From Stenotrophomonas bentonitica (lineage in GTDB: Bacteria > Pseudomonadota > Gammaproteobacteria > Xanthomonadales > Xanthomonadaceae), in the NCBI RefSeq assembly GCF_002887735.1, contig NZ_PKQP01000001.1:558001-622000 (forward strand): a stretch of DNA of 64,000 nucleotides. Reading direction: 5' to 3'. Position numbers and translations under genes: made by a program. A model generated the notes under the pieces. It saw nothing but the letters and a program-made list of their open reading frames with translations, made no database searches and was not told where the DNA came from. Positions 38,838-48,672 of this stretch are shown here, one piece after another. The first letter of the stretch is position 1. Each line of letters begins with the position of its first letter.

Positions 38838-39911
38838 GTGACCAGCCCCTCCCGCCATGATCGCCTGCTGCGCGCCCTGCGCCGCGAACCGGTGGACTGC
38901 ACCCCCGTCTGGCTGATGCGCCAGGCCGGTCGTTACCTGCCCGAGTACCGCGCCACCCGCGCCAAGGCCGGCAGCTTCCTGGCGATGGCCAAGAACCCGG
39001 ACATCGCCTGCGAAGTCACCCTGCAGCCGCTGCGCCGCTTCGACCTCGACGCGGCGATCCTGTTCTCGGACATCCTGACCATCCCCGATGCGATGGGCCT
39101 GGAGCTGTATTTCGTCGAAGGCGAAGGCCCGAAGTTCCGCCACCCCGTCCGCGACGCGGCCGCCATCGCCAGACTGGCCGTGCCGGACATGGAAACCGAA
39201 CTGCGCTACGTGATGGACGCCGTGCGCGTGATCCGCCGCGAACTGGACGGCAGCGTGCCCCTGATCGGCTTCTCCGGCAGCCCGTGGACGCTGGCCTGCT
39301 ACATGGTTGAAGGCGGCGGCAGCAAGGACTTCGCCCGTATCAAGGCGATGGCCCTGAACGAACCGGCCGCCCTGCACCAGCTGCTCTCGGTCGTCACCGA
39401 TGCGGTGATCGCCTACCTCGCCGCCCAGCGCGCGGCTGGCGCCCAGGTCCTGCAGGTCTTCGACACCTGGGGCGGGGTACTCAGCCCGACCATGTACCGC
39501 GAATTCTCCCTGCGTTACCTGACCCGCATCGCCCAGGAACTCGAACGCGGTGAAGGCAGCGACCGCACCCCGCTGATCCTGTTCGGCAAAGGCACCGGCC
39601 TGCACCTCGGCGCCCTGGCCGACACCGGCGCCGACGCGCTCGGCGTGGACTGGACCCTGGACCTCGCCGACGCCGTCGCCCGCACGGGCGGCCGCGTCGC
39701 CCTCCAGGGCAACCTCGACCCGACCACGCTCTACGGCAATCCGGCCGCCATCGAACGCGCCGCCGGGCAAGTGCTCGACAGCTACGCCCAAGGCAACGGC
39801 GGCTCCCGCGAAGGCCAGGTCTTCAACCTCGGCCACGGCATGTCCCCGGACATGAATCCCGAGCACGTGCAGGTGCTTGTGGAAGCCGTACATCGTTTGA
39901 GCCGACGCTGA
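38838..39911 (+). CDS. hemE: Uroporphyrinogen decarboxylase
   Basis: A 357-residue enzyme of heme synthesis that converts uroporphyrinogen III to coproporphyrinogen III. Signatures include [16 protein letters not shown] and the catalytic-loop Asp in [17 protein letters not shown], plus [13 protein letters not shown]. The start is GTG with AAGGA upstream. A SMAG repeat lies 13 bp after the stop. Confidence 0.97.
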   Translation: MTSPSRHDRLLRALRREPVDCTPVWLMRQAGRYLPEYRATRAKAGSFLAMAKNPDIACEVTLQPLRRFDLDAAILFSDILTIPDAMGLELYFVEGEGPKFRHPVRDAAAIARLAVPDMETELRYVMDAVRVIRRELDGSVPLIGFSGSPWTLACYMVEGGGSKDFARIKAMALNEPAALHQLLSVVTDAVIAYLAAQRAAGAQVLQVFDTWGGVLSPTMYREFSLRYLTRIAQELERGEGSDRTPLILFGKGTGLHLGALADTGADALGVDWTLDLADAVARTGGRVALQGNLDPTTLYGNPAAIERAAGQVLDSYAQGNGGSREGQVFNLGHGMSPDMNPEHVQVLVEAVHRLSRR

Positions 39912-39924
39912 TCGCCATCGGCAG

Positions 39925-39949
39925 GTAGCCGGCCAGCGGCCGGCACTAC
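39925..39949. repeat. Single SMAG palindrome after hemE
   Basis: A 25-bp GTAG-tipped palindrome with the CCGGCC core, located between the hemE stop and the mdtD-like gene. Both ends carry GTAG/CTAC tetranucleotides. Confidence 0.85.
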
Positions 39950-40095
39950 ACGGGCACGGCCGACGAAGCACGCGTTCTGCACCCAGGACGCGTGCTTTCG
40001 TTGTTGCACGCCCCAATGCTTCGGCTTCGGCTCTTGACCACACCCTGATCCCACATCGGCGATCATATCGCCCTCGTTGACGAAGGCCCCGCACC

Positions 40096-41499
40096 ATGAC
40101 GACCAGCAGCTACGCCTCGATCCGGCCCCTGTTGTGGCTCGTATCGCTGGCCATCTTCATGCAGATGCTGGACTCCACCATCGTCAACACCGCATTGCCC
40201 GCCATGGCCCGCAGCCTCGGCGAAAGCCCGCTGCAGATGCAGTCCGTCGTCTTCAGCTACGCCCTGGCCGTCGCCACCTTCATCCCCGCCTCCGGCTGGA
40301 TCGCCGACCGCTTCGGCACACGACGCACTTTCCTCGTCGCGATCATCCTGTTCACTCTCGGCTCGCTCGCCTGCGCTCTCGCCCAGACCCTGCACCAGCT
40401 CGTCGGTGCGCGCGTCCTGCAGGGCATCGGCGGCGCCATGCTGCTGCCGGTCGGGCGCCTGGCCGTCATGCGCTCCGTCTCGCGCGAAGAATTCCTTCGC
40501 GCGATGAGTTTCATCGCCATCCCCGCCCTGATCGGCCCCCTGATCGGCCCGACCCTCGGTGGCTGGCTGGTCGAAGTCGCCTCCTGGCACTGGGTGTTCC
40601 TGATCAACCTCCCGATCGGCATCATCGGCTACGTCGCGGCGATGAAGATCATGCCGGACCACTACGCCGAACACCGCACCCGCTTCGACATCGCCGGCTA
40701 CCTCATGCTTGCCTTCGGCATGGTCGTACTGTCCCTCGCGCTGGACGGCATCTCCGGCATGGCCACCCCGCATGCACTGGTCATGCTCATGACCGTCGCC
40801 GGCCTGGCCGCCCTCGTCGGTTACTGGCTGCACGCCGCCAACTCCACGGCACCGCTGTTCTCGCTGGCACTGTTCCACGTGCCCAGCTACCGCATCGGCA
40901 TCCTCGGCAATCTGTTCTCACGCATCGGCAGCAGCGCCATGCCGCTGCTGATTCCACTGCTGCTGCAGGTCGGCATGGGCATGAGCCCGATGAAGGCCGG
41001 CCTGTTGATGATCCCGGTCGCTGCGGCGGGCATGGTCTCCAAGCGCTACGCGGTCAAGCTCGTCGAGCGCTTCGGCTACCGCCGCGTGCTGATGGTCAAC
41101 ACCGTGCTGGTCGGCCTGGCGATGGCCAGTTTCATCTTCATGACGCCCGGCCAGCCGCTGTGGATCCGCATCATCCAGCTGGCCCTGTTCGGTGCGGTCA
41201 ATTCACTACAGTTCACCGTGATGAACACCGTGACCCTGCGCGATCTGGACCGCGACTTCGCCAGTGCCGGCAACAGTCTTCTTTCGATGGTGATGATGCT
41301 CGCGACCGGTTTCGGTGCGGCCGCGGCCGGCAGCCTGCTGGCCGCGTTCAATCATCTCGATGCGTCGCACGGCGCGACGGCCGCGCTGCACGCCACCTTC
41401 GTCTGCGTCGGCGCCATTACCCTGACCTCCACGCTGATCTTCTGGCAGCTGCCGGACACGCGGCCCTCGCCGCGCGATGTCGAGGAAGTCGCCGAGTAA
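40096..41499 (+). CDS. mdtD: MFS exporter, DHA2 (14-helix) family, MdtD-like
   Basis: A 467-residue drug:proton antiporter of the EmrB/QacA type. The first helix carries MQMLDSTIVNTALPAMA, the DHA2 motif D1. The loop 2-3 motif is GWIADRFGTRRTF, and motif C-like prolines occur in IPALIGPLIGPTLGGW. About fourteen hydrophobic segments are visible. It resembles MdtD of enterobacteria, an inner-membrane exporter related to multidrug pumps whose own substrates are uncertain. There is no adjacent membrane-fusion protein. It is convergent with the sensor kinase array. Confidence 0.88.
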   Translation: MTTSSYASIRPLLWLVSLAIFMQMLDSTIVNTALPAMARSLGESPLQMQSVVFSYALAVATFIPASGWIADRFGTRRTFLVAIILFTLGSLACALAQTLHQLVGARVLQGIGGAMLLPVGRLAVMRSVSREEFLRAMSFIAIPALIGPLIGPTLGGWLVEVASWHWVFLINLPIGIIGYVAAMKIMPDHYAEHRTRFDIAGYLMLAFGMVVLSLALDGISGMATPHALVMLMTVAGLAALVGYWLHAANSTAPLFSLALFHVPSYRIGILGNLFSRIGSSAMPLLIPLLLQVGMGMSPMKAGLLMIPVAAAGMVSKRYAVKLVERFGYRRVLMVNTVLVGLAMASFIFMTPGQPLWIRIIQLALFGAVNSLQFTVMNTVTLRDLDRDFASAGNSLLSMVMMLATGFGAAAAGSLLAAFNHLDASHGATAALHATFVCVGAITLTSTLIFWQLPDTRPSPRDVEEVAE

Positions 41500-41513
41500 C
41501 CGCGGGCAGACGT

Positions 41514-41541
41514 CCTGCGGTCTGCGGTCTGCGGTCTGCGG
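41514..41541 (+). repeat. Four tandem heptamers (YCTGCGG)
   Basis: One CCTGCGG followed by three perfect TCTGCGG units lies just after the mdtD-like stop, then a partial TC. This is a likely slippage-prone microsatellite in a 58-bp intergenic gap. Confidence 0.75.
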
Positions 41542-41555
41542 TCAGCTATAGGGAC

Positions 41556-41583
41556 CGTCAGCGGACCAACGGTCCGCTGCTAC
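41556..41583 (-). repeat. SMAG-type palindrome forming the 3' end of a sensor kinase gene
   Basis: On the minus strand the element starts GTAG at 41583-41580, followed by AGCGGACC-GTT-GGTCCGCT. It encodes the last codons (SSGPLVR) and the TGA of the sensor kinase gene ending at 41558. Confidence 0.75.
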
Positions 41584-44500
41584 CGGGAGCGTGCAGCACC
41601 CGCGCGATCGCCTCCACCAGCAGATCGCCGGTGACCGGCTTGCGCAGGAAGGCATCGAAGCCTGCGTCGCGGGCCTGCTGCTCGATCGATGGATCGGTGC
41701 GCGCCGTGACCGCGATCAGCGGCATCTCGAACCCTTGGCTGCGCAGATGCTCAGCCAATGCGATGCCGCCCAGCCCGGGCAGATCCAGATCCATCAGCAC
41801 CACTTCGAACGGCGCCTCGCTGACCTCGCGCAGCGCCGACAACGCGTGCTCGGCATGCACCACCTGGTGGCCACGCGCCGACAGCAGGCCGCTGACCACC
41901 TCGGCCACGGTCAGATCGTCCTCCACCAGCAGGATGCGCAGTGGCGGCAACACCCACTGCTCGCCCTCGGCCGCACCCGGCACGCCGGTGGTTCCCTGCT
42001 CCAGGGGCAACGGCAGGGTCACCGTGAAACGCGTTCCCACGCCGAGCTGGCTCTGCACGCCGATCTGCCCCTGCATCGCCAGTGCCAGTTCGCGGCAGAT
42101 CGCCAGGCCCAGCCCGCTGCCCCCGTACTGCGCGGCGGTGCGGGCGCCATCGGCCTGCTCGAAGCGGCGGAACAATCGCTCCTGCTGATCGGTGCTGATG
42201 CCCGGCCCGGTATCGGATACCTCGATGTGCAACCCGCGGCCGGCCGTGATCGCGCGCAACGTCAACCGTACTTCGCCGTGGCTGGTGAACTTGACGGCGT
42301 TGCCCAGCAGGTTCAGCAGGATCTGGCGCACGCGCAGCTCGTCACCGACCGTGCGGGTGCCGGCCGGCAAGGTGTTGTCGACCACGAACCGCAGCCCCTT
42401 CTGCCCGGCCAGCGCGGCCATCAACGCACAGACATCGTCGATCGGTCGCTGCAGCTGGAACGGCTGCGCCTGCAGTTCCAGGCGCCCCGACTCGATCCGG
42501 GCCAGGTCCAGCGCGTCGTTGACCAGATGCAGCAGGTGCTCGCCGGCGTGGCGGATCGACTCGGTATAGCCACGCTGCTTGGGGTTCAATGGCGAGGACA
42601 AGAGCAGCTCGCTCATGCCCAGCACCCCGGTCATCGGCGTGCGCACCTCATGGCCCAGGTTCGCGAGGAAACGGGTCTTGGCCGCCGAAGCCTGCTCGGC
42701 CAGTTCCTGCTTCTGCAGGGCCAGCTGGTACGCATGCCGGCGCTGCAGCCGGCGCCGGTACAACCAGGCGAACAGACTGAGCAGCAGCAACACGGCCGAG
42801 GTCAGCAGCAGCAGGCCCGACAGGCTCCGCCACCACGGCGGCAGCACCCGGAACTCCAGCACCTGCACCCGCGACCAGATGTGGTCGGCCGAGCGGGCCT
42901 GCACTTCCAGCCGGTAGCGGCCCGGCGGCAGGCGCGAGAACAGACGTTCGCCGCCGGGTCCCACTTCCACCCAATCCGGGTCGTAGCCGGCCAGCCGGTA
43001 ACGGTAGTTGTTCGAGGTGGAATCGGCGAAGGACAGCAGCCGCGCGACGATCCGCAGGTCGCGGTCGCCGTCGGCGATGTCCAGCGGCACCGCATGGGTC
43101 AGGTCCAGGACACGCTCGCCACGGCGCACCTCGACCCGCTCGATCACCAGGGGCGCGCGTCGCGTCGCCGGCTTGACCTGTGCCGGATCGAACACCACCA
43201 CGCCGGCCGGCGTGCCACCCACGATGCGACCACTCGGGGTCAGCGTCAGCGTGCGGCGGCGGAATTCCTGGCTGGGCAGGCCATCATGGACGCCGTACTG
43301 GCGCACGCTGCCGGCGTCCGGATCGACACGCACCAGGCCGCGTGCATTCGCTGCCCAGACCACCCCCTGCCGGTCCACCACCAGACCGGTGGCGGTGATC
43401 GCGGGGTAGCCGGCACTGCTGCCGATCACTTCCTGCAGGGTCAGCCGATCGCCCTGCCAGCCGTAGTGCGAGAGCTTGCCTTCCTCGGAAAGCCAGACAC
43501 TGTCATCGCCGGCCAGCGCCATCGCATGCACGCTCGCCGCGGGGCCACCGGGCAGCGGCTCGAAACGCGCGCGCGCCGCGACCCACTGCAGCAGTCCCTG
43601 CCCGGTGGCCACCCACAGGCGGTCCTGGGGACCGCACCGGATATCGAGCGCGTTCTGGCCCGCGCTCAATCCAGCGTGGCCCAGCGCGATGCGATGCAGG
43701 ACGCGCCCATCGAGATCGCGCTGCTGCAGCCCGGTGGCCGACGCTGTCCACAGGCGCTGCCCGTCGCACAGCGCCAATGATTCGATCGCGCCCTCCATCG
43801 TGGCGTCCACCGCCGCGTCGCTTCCCCAGCGCCGCATCCGCTTCTGCCGGGGGTCATAGCGCAGCAGCGCGTCCCAGGAGCCGATCCAGACCTGCCCTCG
43901 CGGATCCTCCAGCACCGACTGCAGCCATTGCGTGCCGTCCACCCAGGTCCGGTGCTGTTCGATTTTCCCGCTGACCGGGTCGAACTTGTCCAGGGCGCCG
44001 TGCGTGCCCACCGTCCACACACCGCCGTCGGCGGCCGCGCCCATGCCCAGCACATACGCATTGCGCAGCGAGGCCGGGTCATCTTCCAGGCGCGACAGCA
44101 CCGAGAACTGCCACCATCGCGGCAGCAGATGCCACAGGCCGCCGTTGGTGCTGGCCAGCCAGATGCCGCCCTCGCGATCTTCGTAAGCGCCGGTCCAGTT
44201 CGGCCGCACCTGCCCGCGCGCGATCGCGCTGTACAGTGGCACCTGCTGGAACTGGCCGTCCATCGCACGGCCCAGGCCCGAGCGGGTGTCCAGCCAATAC
44301 CCGCCCTGCTCGTCGCGCAACATCATGCCCAGGATCTGATCGCCATCGGCAACGACCCAGGGCGCCGGTTCGAAGCGGCCATCCGGGCGGCGCACCGCCA
44401 CCCCGACATTGCTGCTGATCCACAGGCTGCCATCGGCCTCGGCGGTGAGGCCGTTGATGACGCGCGCCGACAACTGGGCACTGGGCACCGGTTCGAAATC

Positions 44501-45106
44501 GTGTCCGGTCCAGCGCGCCAGGCCGGCTTTGGATCCGATCCACAAGGTGCCATCCAGGGTGGTGGCCAGATTGCCGACCGATGCCGCCGGCAGGCTGCGC
44601 GGGTTGCCCGGCTCGGGCATGAAGCGGGTCAGCGTGCCATCACGCTCCAGCCGGTGCAGGCCGCCCTGGTAAGTGCCGAACCAGATCGCACCGTCCGGGG
44701 TGGACGCCACGCTCCAGATCGTGTTGCTGCCGATTTCCGGATGGCTGTCGCGATCGTAGAAGCGGATCTCGCGGCGATCGGCCGACATCATCGCCAGGCC
44801 GGCGTTCTCTGTACCGATCCACAGCTGATTACGCGCATCCACGTGGACGCTCCAGACGTGGTTGTCGCGCAGGCCGTCCTCGGCACGCCAGATGCGGTAG
44901 TTGCGGCCGTCGTAACGGGCCAGGCCATCATTGGTGGCAATCCACAGATAGCCGTAGCGATCCTCGGCCATGCGATTGACGGTGTTGGATGGCAGGCCAT
45001 CGAACACGGTGAGCTGCCGCGGCGTCGGCGGTACCGGCTGGGCCGACGCAAGCGCCGGCCAGAGCACACACAGGCCGATCAGCAACGGCCACAGCACACG
45101 CAACAC
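41558..45106 (-). CDS. Hybrid sensor histidine kinase/response regulator with periplasmic propeller (intact paralogue A)
   Basis: A 1182-residue sensor. Order: signal peptide (about 1-23, LIGLCVLWPALASAQ), two-component-regulator propeller repeats such as RYGYLWIATNDGLARYDG (about 30-640), a Y_Y_Y domain (about 650-750), and a membrane helix (about 760-785). HisKA follows with H819 ([14 protein letters not shown]), then HATPase with NLLGNAVKFT, DTGPGI and GGSGLGLAI. The receiver has LVEDD, D1106 and FLRKPV. All catalytic residues are present. I chose the GTG at 45106, with GGGAG upstream and the signal peptide immediately after; an ATG at 45202 would overlap the neighbouring gene. It has no DNA-binding output. 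It is the last of four tandem paralogues and its 3' end lies in a SMAG element. Confidence 0.9.
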   Translation of the reverse strand: MLRVLWPLLIGLCVLWPALASAQPVPPTPRQLTVFDGLPSNTVNRMAEDRYGYLWIATNDGLARYDGRNYRIWRAEDGLRDNHVWSVHVDARNQLWIGTENAGLAMMSADRREIRFYDRDSHPEIGSNTIWSVASTPDGAIWFGTYQGGLHRLERDGTLTRFMPEPGNPRSLPAASVGNLATTLDGTLWIGSKAGLARWTGHDFEPVPSAQLSARVINGLTAEADGSLWISSNVGVAVRRPDGRFEPAPWVVADGDQILGMMLRDEQGGYWLDTRSGLGRAMDGQFQQVPLYSAIARGQVRPNWTGAYEDREGGIWLASTNGGLWHLLPRWWQFSVLSRLEDDPASLRNAYVLGMGAAADGGVWTVGTHGALDKFDPVSGKIEQHRTWVDGTQWLQSVLEDPRGQVWIGSWDALLRYDPRQKRMRRWGSDAAVDATMEGAIESLALCDGQRLWTASATGLQQRDLDGRVLHRIALGHAGLSAGQNALDIRCGPQDRLWVATGQGLLQWVAARARFEPLPGGPAASVHAMALAGDDSVWLSEEGKLSHYGWQGDRLTLQEVIGSSAGYPAITATGLVVDRQGVVWAANARGLVRVDPDAGSVRQYGVHDGLPSQEFRRRTLTLTPSGRIVGGTPAGVVVFDPAQVKPATRRAPLVIERVEVRRGERVLDLTHAVPLDIADGDRDLRIVARLLSFADSTSNNYRYRLAGYDPDWVEVGPGGERLFSRLPPGRYRLEVQARSADHIWSRVQVLEFRVLPPWWRSLSGLLLLTSAVLLLLSLFAWLYRRRLQRRHAYQLALQKQELAEQASAAKTRFLANLGHEVRTPMTGVLGMSELLLSSPLNPKQRGYTESIRHAGEHLLHLVNDALDLARIESGRLELQAQPFQLQRPIDDVCALMAALAGQKGLRFVVDNTLPAGTRTVGDELRVRQILLNLLGNAVKFTSHGEVRLTLRAITAGRGLHIEVSDTGPGISTDQQERLFRRFEQADGARTAAQYGGSGLGLAICRELALAMQGQIGVQSQLGVGTRFTVTLPLPLEQGTTGVPGAAEGEQWVLPPLRILLVEDDLTVAEVVSGLLSARGHQVVHAEHALSALREVSEAPFEVVLMDLDLPGLGGIALAEHLRSQGFEMPLIAVTARTDPSIEQQARDAGFDAFLRKPVTGDLLVEAIARVLHAPGSSGPLVR

Positions 45107-45162
45107 CAATGGCTCTCCCGGGTCTGTCCCTCGATTCACTGCCGTCGCCCGGAACGGGCCTG

Positions 45163-48100
45163 TCACCCCTGACCACCCCGGTCGTCGGGCAACGCCCCGC
45201 ATAGTAAACCGTTCCCTGCGCCGGCACGATCCACGCGCGGCAAGGCGAGCCGTTGTATCGCCGCGTGCAGCACATCGCCCTGCAGCGGCTTGTGCACCAC
45301 ACCGTCCGCCCCTGCGGCGATGACCTGCATCTCCAGGTCCGGCTCCCGTCTCGCCGTGAGCACCAGTACCGGCAGGCGTTGGCCCTGCTGACGCAGCAGG
45401 CGCAGCAGTGACAGCCCGTCCATGCCCGGCAGGTCCAGGTCCAACAGCATCAGCTGGGTGCCGGGGCGGGCCAGCGCGGTCAGTGCCGCCAGCGCGTGCG
45501 CGGCATGCACGACGGTGTGACCGCGCAGCCGCAGCAGTGCGCCGACCACCTCGGCCACCAGCGGATCATCTTCCACCAGCATGACCTGAAGGGCATCGAG
45601 CGCATCGCCCTGCGGTGCGGTCGCGTGGGGCCCGATCGCCTGGCAGCCTTCCAGCGGGACACTCAGCATCCCCTGCCAACGATGGTCAGGCAACCGCGAC
45701 ACGCGCAGGTGCCCGTGCATCGCGCCGATCAGCACGTCGACATCGGCCAAGGCCTCGCGTACCTGCAACGGCGCTGGGGACGGACAGGCCCCCGGTTCGG
45801 CGAGCACATCCAGCAGCAGGCCACTGCGGCCCGGCCGCCAAGCGATGCGCAGGGTCAACCGGACAGCCCCGGTCTGCTCTGCCAACCCGCACGCGAGCAG
45901 TTCCACGGCTTGTCGCAACCGGTCCGGGTCGCCCACGGCGCTGGCACCGGGTTGCAATGGCGGGGCCAACACGAGGCGGCAGCCACCCGCCTCCAGACCC
46001 CCGGCCACGGCGGCATGTACCTCGTCCCACCACGGACCGATGGCAAAGCCCCGTGGATGCAGCATCACCTTGCCGGCCTGCAGCCTGGCCATCTCCAACG
46101 CCTCGTCCACCACCTGCAGCAATGCACGCCCGCCCTGCTGGATATGCAGCACCTGCTCGCGCGCGCCTGCGGGTAACGGCGTGGCCAACAGCAGTTCGCT
46201 CATGCCAAGCACGCCGGTGAGCGGTGTCCGGACTTCATGCCCCAGCGTGGCCATGTAGCGCGCCTTGGCCTGCGCGGCCTGCTCGGCACGTGCCTGGCGG
46301 CGCGTGGCCGCCCGCCAGGCGAGCGCGCGCTGCCGCCGCTGCCTCAGCGTCCACACCAGCAACGTGCCTGCACTGGCGGCGAGCAGCCACAGCAACGCCC
46401 ACGCCCCGGGATGCGCCCAACCGTTGTAGGCCACGTGCAGGTGCACCTGCTGCAGGGCCGACCATTGCCCATCCACGTCACGTGCCTGGAATTCCAGTAC
46501 ATGCTCGCCGGCCGGCAGGCGGGGGAAGCCGCGCGCGCCGCGTCGCCCGGCGCGGACCCATTCGGGGTCTTCGCCCCGCAGCCGGAATCGATACCCGCTC
46601 ACACCGTCGGGCCGGCCGCTCAGCAGGCGCGCCGACAACTGGATGTCGCGATCATCGGCGTTGAGCTGCAGTGGATCGGTGGAAGGCAGCTCGACCCAGC
46701 GCCGTTGTCGACGCACCTTCACCCGGTCGATCACCAGCGATGCCGGCGTCGTGGCGTCGACCATGCCCGCCGGATGCAATGCGAGCACATCGCCGTTGGC
46801 TTCCAGGGCGAGCAGATGCGCTCCGGCAGCAACCAGGCCAGTATCGAACACCATCAGCGGCAGGCCATCATCGGCGGTGTACAGCCGCGCACTGCCGCGC
46901 TCCGGGGCCAGGCGCACCACCCCGCGCGCCGTGGTGGCCCATAAGGCACCATCCGGGGCGTCGCTCAATCCGCGTGGCAACGCGGCCGGTACTCCCTGCG
47001 CCGCGTCAACCCGTTGGCTGTGAGGCGGGCGGCCGGGCGCATGCTGGTAGGCCGACCAGCCCTCCGCATCGGCTGCCCACAGCCACCCATCGGAGGCCAG
47101 ATGCAGCGCGCCGATCTCCCGCCGGCCGCTGCCCGGCACCGGGAGAAAACGGCTGGCCGCCACGTGCCACTGTTTGAGACCCTCGCCGTCCCCCAACCAT
47201 ACCTCTCCGCCGGGGCTGCACTGGAGGGCGAACTCCGCCACGCCCGGGCGCAGGCCCGCCGCCGCGTAGGCAGCACTGGCCAGGACGCGGCCATCGCCCG
47301 CACGCTGCTCCACGCGGCCATTGCCGGCCAGCCACACGTGATCGCCACAGGCCAGCAACGCGGCCTGCGGCGACGTGCCCGGCGACACACTGGCCGCCCC
47401 CACCTGCCAGCGCTGCCGACGCCGGCGCAGCGGATCGATCCGGGTCAGCCACGGCGCCGCGAAGACCCACACCACGCCCTGCGGATCTTCAACCACCACG
47501 TGGCGATCTGCACGTGCTGGATCCTGTGCATAGGACCACCGCGCGGGGGAGAAGCCCTGCTCCGGCGAGAGACGGGCGAGCGTGCCGCCGCGTGCCCACC
47601 ATGCGTGTGCGTCTGCCGCCGGGGCCAGGCTGCCTGCCGCACCGGCGATGGGTCCGGCCGGTGCGGCGAAACGCTCGAAGTGCCGCCACTGGGCGCCGAG
47701 TCGCCATACGCCCTGGCGGCTTCCCGACAACCAGACCCGCCCCTGCCGGTCCTCGAACGCCTGCCCGATGCGCGACACCTCGCGCCCGTGCGGCCGGGGC
47801 AGTTGGAGTGCGTGGTGGTTCCGGCCGTGCTGATCCTGCCACCACACCTGGTCGCCATCGCCGAACCAGTCCCCGCCACGCCGCGCCGCGCCGAGCCAAC
47901 GGGCCGGTGTGCGATGCCCGGAAACGGGTTGCAAGGACGGCAGCTGCCGCACCCGCGAACCCTCGGCCGTGCTGGAATGCAACCGCCCCTGCGAATCCAG
48001 GCCGAGCGCGGTCACCGGCCGAGCGGAAGCGCCGAGCATCGCAGGCGTCTGGAACCGGTCGTGCTGCCACCTCGCCAGCCCGGCGGCACTGCCGATCCAC

Positions 48101-48672
48101 AGGCCGCCGTGCGGATCGGACACGAGCCGCTCCACCCTTGCCGACGGCAAACCACCACCGCCAGCGGCCGGCAGGTGCTGACGCAGGAAGTGATCGCGGT
48201 CGAGCCGGAACAGACCGGCATCGCGGGTACCAAACCAGACGCTGCCATCGTCCATGGGTTGGATCGCCAGGATCGGGCTGGCCGCCACCGTGGGTACCGC
48301 CGGCCCCGCCCACCGGGCGAACTGCTGGCGGTCAGCGGAAAGACGCTGCAGATAACCGTTGCCGGTGCCGATCCATAGCTGGTCACGAGCATCGAGGGCC
48401 AGGCTGCGCACCACGTTGTCGGCCAGGCCGTGTTCCATGCGCCAGATCCGGAAACCGCTGCCGTCATAGCGCGCCAGGCCGTCGCCCGTCGCGAACCAGA
48501 GATAGCCCTTACGGTCCTCCACGATCTGATGCACCACGTTGGACGGCAATCCGTCGACGGTCGTCATCCGTACGCCATGGCTGGGCAGCGCCAGCACCGG
48601 AAACGCCTGCAGCAGCCAGACCAGCAGCCCCCACCGCCCCCATCGGCACCCGCGGTGCGGCGTGCCGCTCAT
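45163..48672 (-). CDS. Hybrid sensor kinase paralogue B: His and receiver kept, ATP-binding domain degenerate
   Basis: A 1169-residue protein with signal peptide, propeller (RKGYLWFATGDGLARYDG), Y_Y_Y-like domain and a membrane helix (about 745-770). The H-box is intact ([15 protein letters not shown]812), and the receiver is complete: LVEDD, D1078 in LLDLDLPGMDG, LTARR and HKPL. The ATPase domain is not functional by sequence. The N-box asparagines are gone (ELLACGLAEQT where A has NLLGNAVKFT), DTGPGI is replaced by AEPGACP, and the F box and GGSGLGLA box are missing, with about 20 residues fewer overall. The frame is open throughout, so this is divergence, not a frameshift. The ATG overlaps the TGA of paralogue C (ATGA). 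It cannot autophosphorylate; phosphorylation from a partner is the obvious inference. Confidence 0.9.
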   Translation of the reverse strand: MSGTPHRGCRWGRWGLLVWLLQAFPVLALPSHGVRMTTVDGLPSNVVHQIVEDRKGYLWFATGDGLARYDGSGFRIWRMEHGLADNVVRSLALDARDQLWIGTGNGYLQRLSADRQQFARWAGPAVPTVAASPILAIQPMDDGSVWFGTRDAGLFRLDRDHFLRQHLPAAGGGGLPSARVERLVSDPHGGLWIGSAAGLARWQHDRFQTPAMLGASARPVTALGLDSQGRLHSSTAEGSRVRQLPSLQPVSGHRTPARWLGAARRGGDWFGDGDQVWWQDQHGRNHHALQLPRPHGREVSRIGQAFEDRQGRVWLSGSRQGVWRLGAQWRHFERFAAPAGPIAGAAGSLAPAADAHAWWARGGTLARLSPEQGFSPARWSYAQDPARADRHVVVEDPQGVVWVFAAPWLTRIDPLRRRRQRWQVGAASVSPGTSPQAALLACGDHVWLAGNGRVEQRAGDGRVLASAAYAAAGLRPGVAEFALQCSPGGEVWLGDGEGLKQWHVAASRFLPVPGSGRREIGALHLASDGWLWAADAEGWSAYQHAPGRPPHSQRVDAAQGVPAALPRGLSDAPDGALWATTARGVVRLAPERGSARLYTADDGLPLMVFDTGLVAAGAHLLALEANGDVLALHPAGMVDATTPASLVIDRVKVRRQRRWVELPSTDPLQLNADDRDIQLSARLLSGRPDGVSGYRFRLRGEDPEWVRAGRRGARGFPRLPAGEHVLEFQARDVDGQWSALQQVHLHVAYNGWAHPGAWALLWLLAASAGTLLVWTLRQRRQRALAWRAATRRQARAEQAAQAKARYMATLGHEVRTPLTGVLGMSELLLATPLPAGAREQVLHIQQGGRALLQVVDEALEMARLQAGKVMLHPRGFAIGPWWDEVHAAVAGGLEAGGCRLVLAPPLQPGASAVGDPDRLRQAVELLACGLAEQTGAVRLTLRIAWRPGRSGLLLDVLAEPGACPSPAPLQVREALADVDVLIGAMHGHLRVSRLPDHRWQGMLSVPLEGCQAIGPHATAPQGDALDALQVMLVEDDPLVAEVVGALLRLRGHTVVHAAHALAALTALARPGTQLMLLDLDLPGMDGLSLLRLLRQQGQRLPVLVLTARREPDLEMQVIAAGADGVVHKPLQGDVLHAAIQRLALPRVDRAGAGNGLLCGALPDDRGGQG

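Noticed and set aside
41591..43780. A 729-codon open frame on the plus strand
   Set aside because: Antisense to sensor kinase A; Gln/Arg/His-rich composition typical of a shadow.
45163..48672. Idea that paralogue B's missing ATP-binding boxes reflect a frameshift or sequencing error
   Set aside because: The frame is continuous into a perfectly conserved receiver, the neighbouring residues align without shift, and no other frame in that region encodes the missing boxes.
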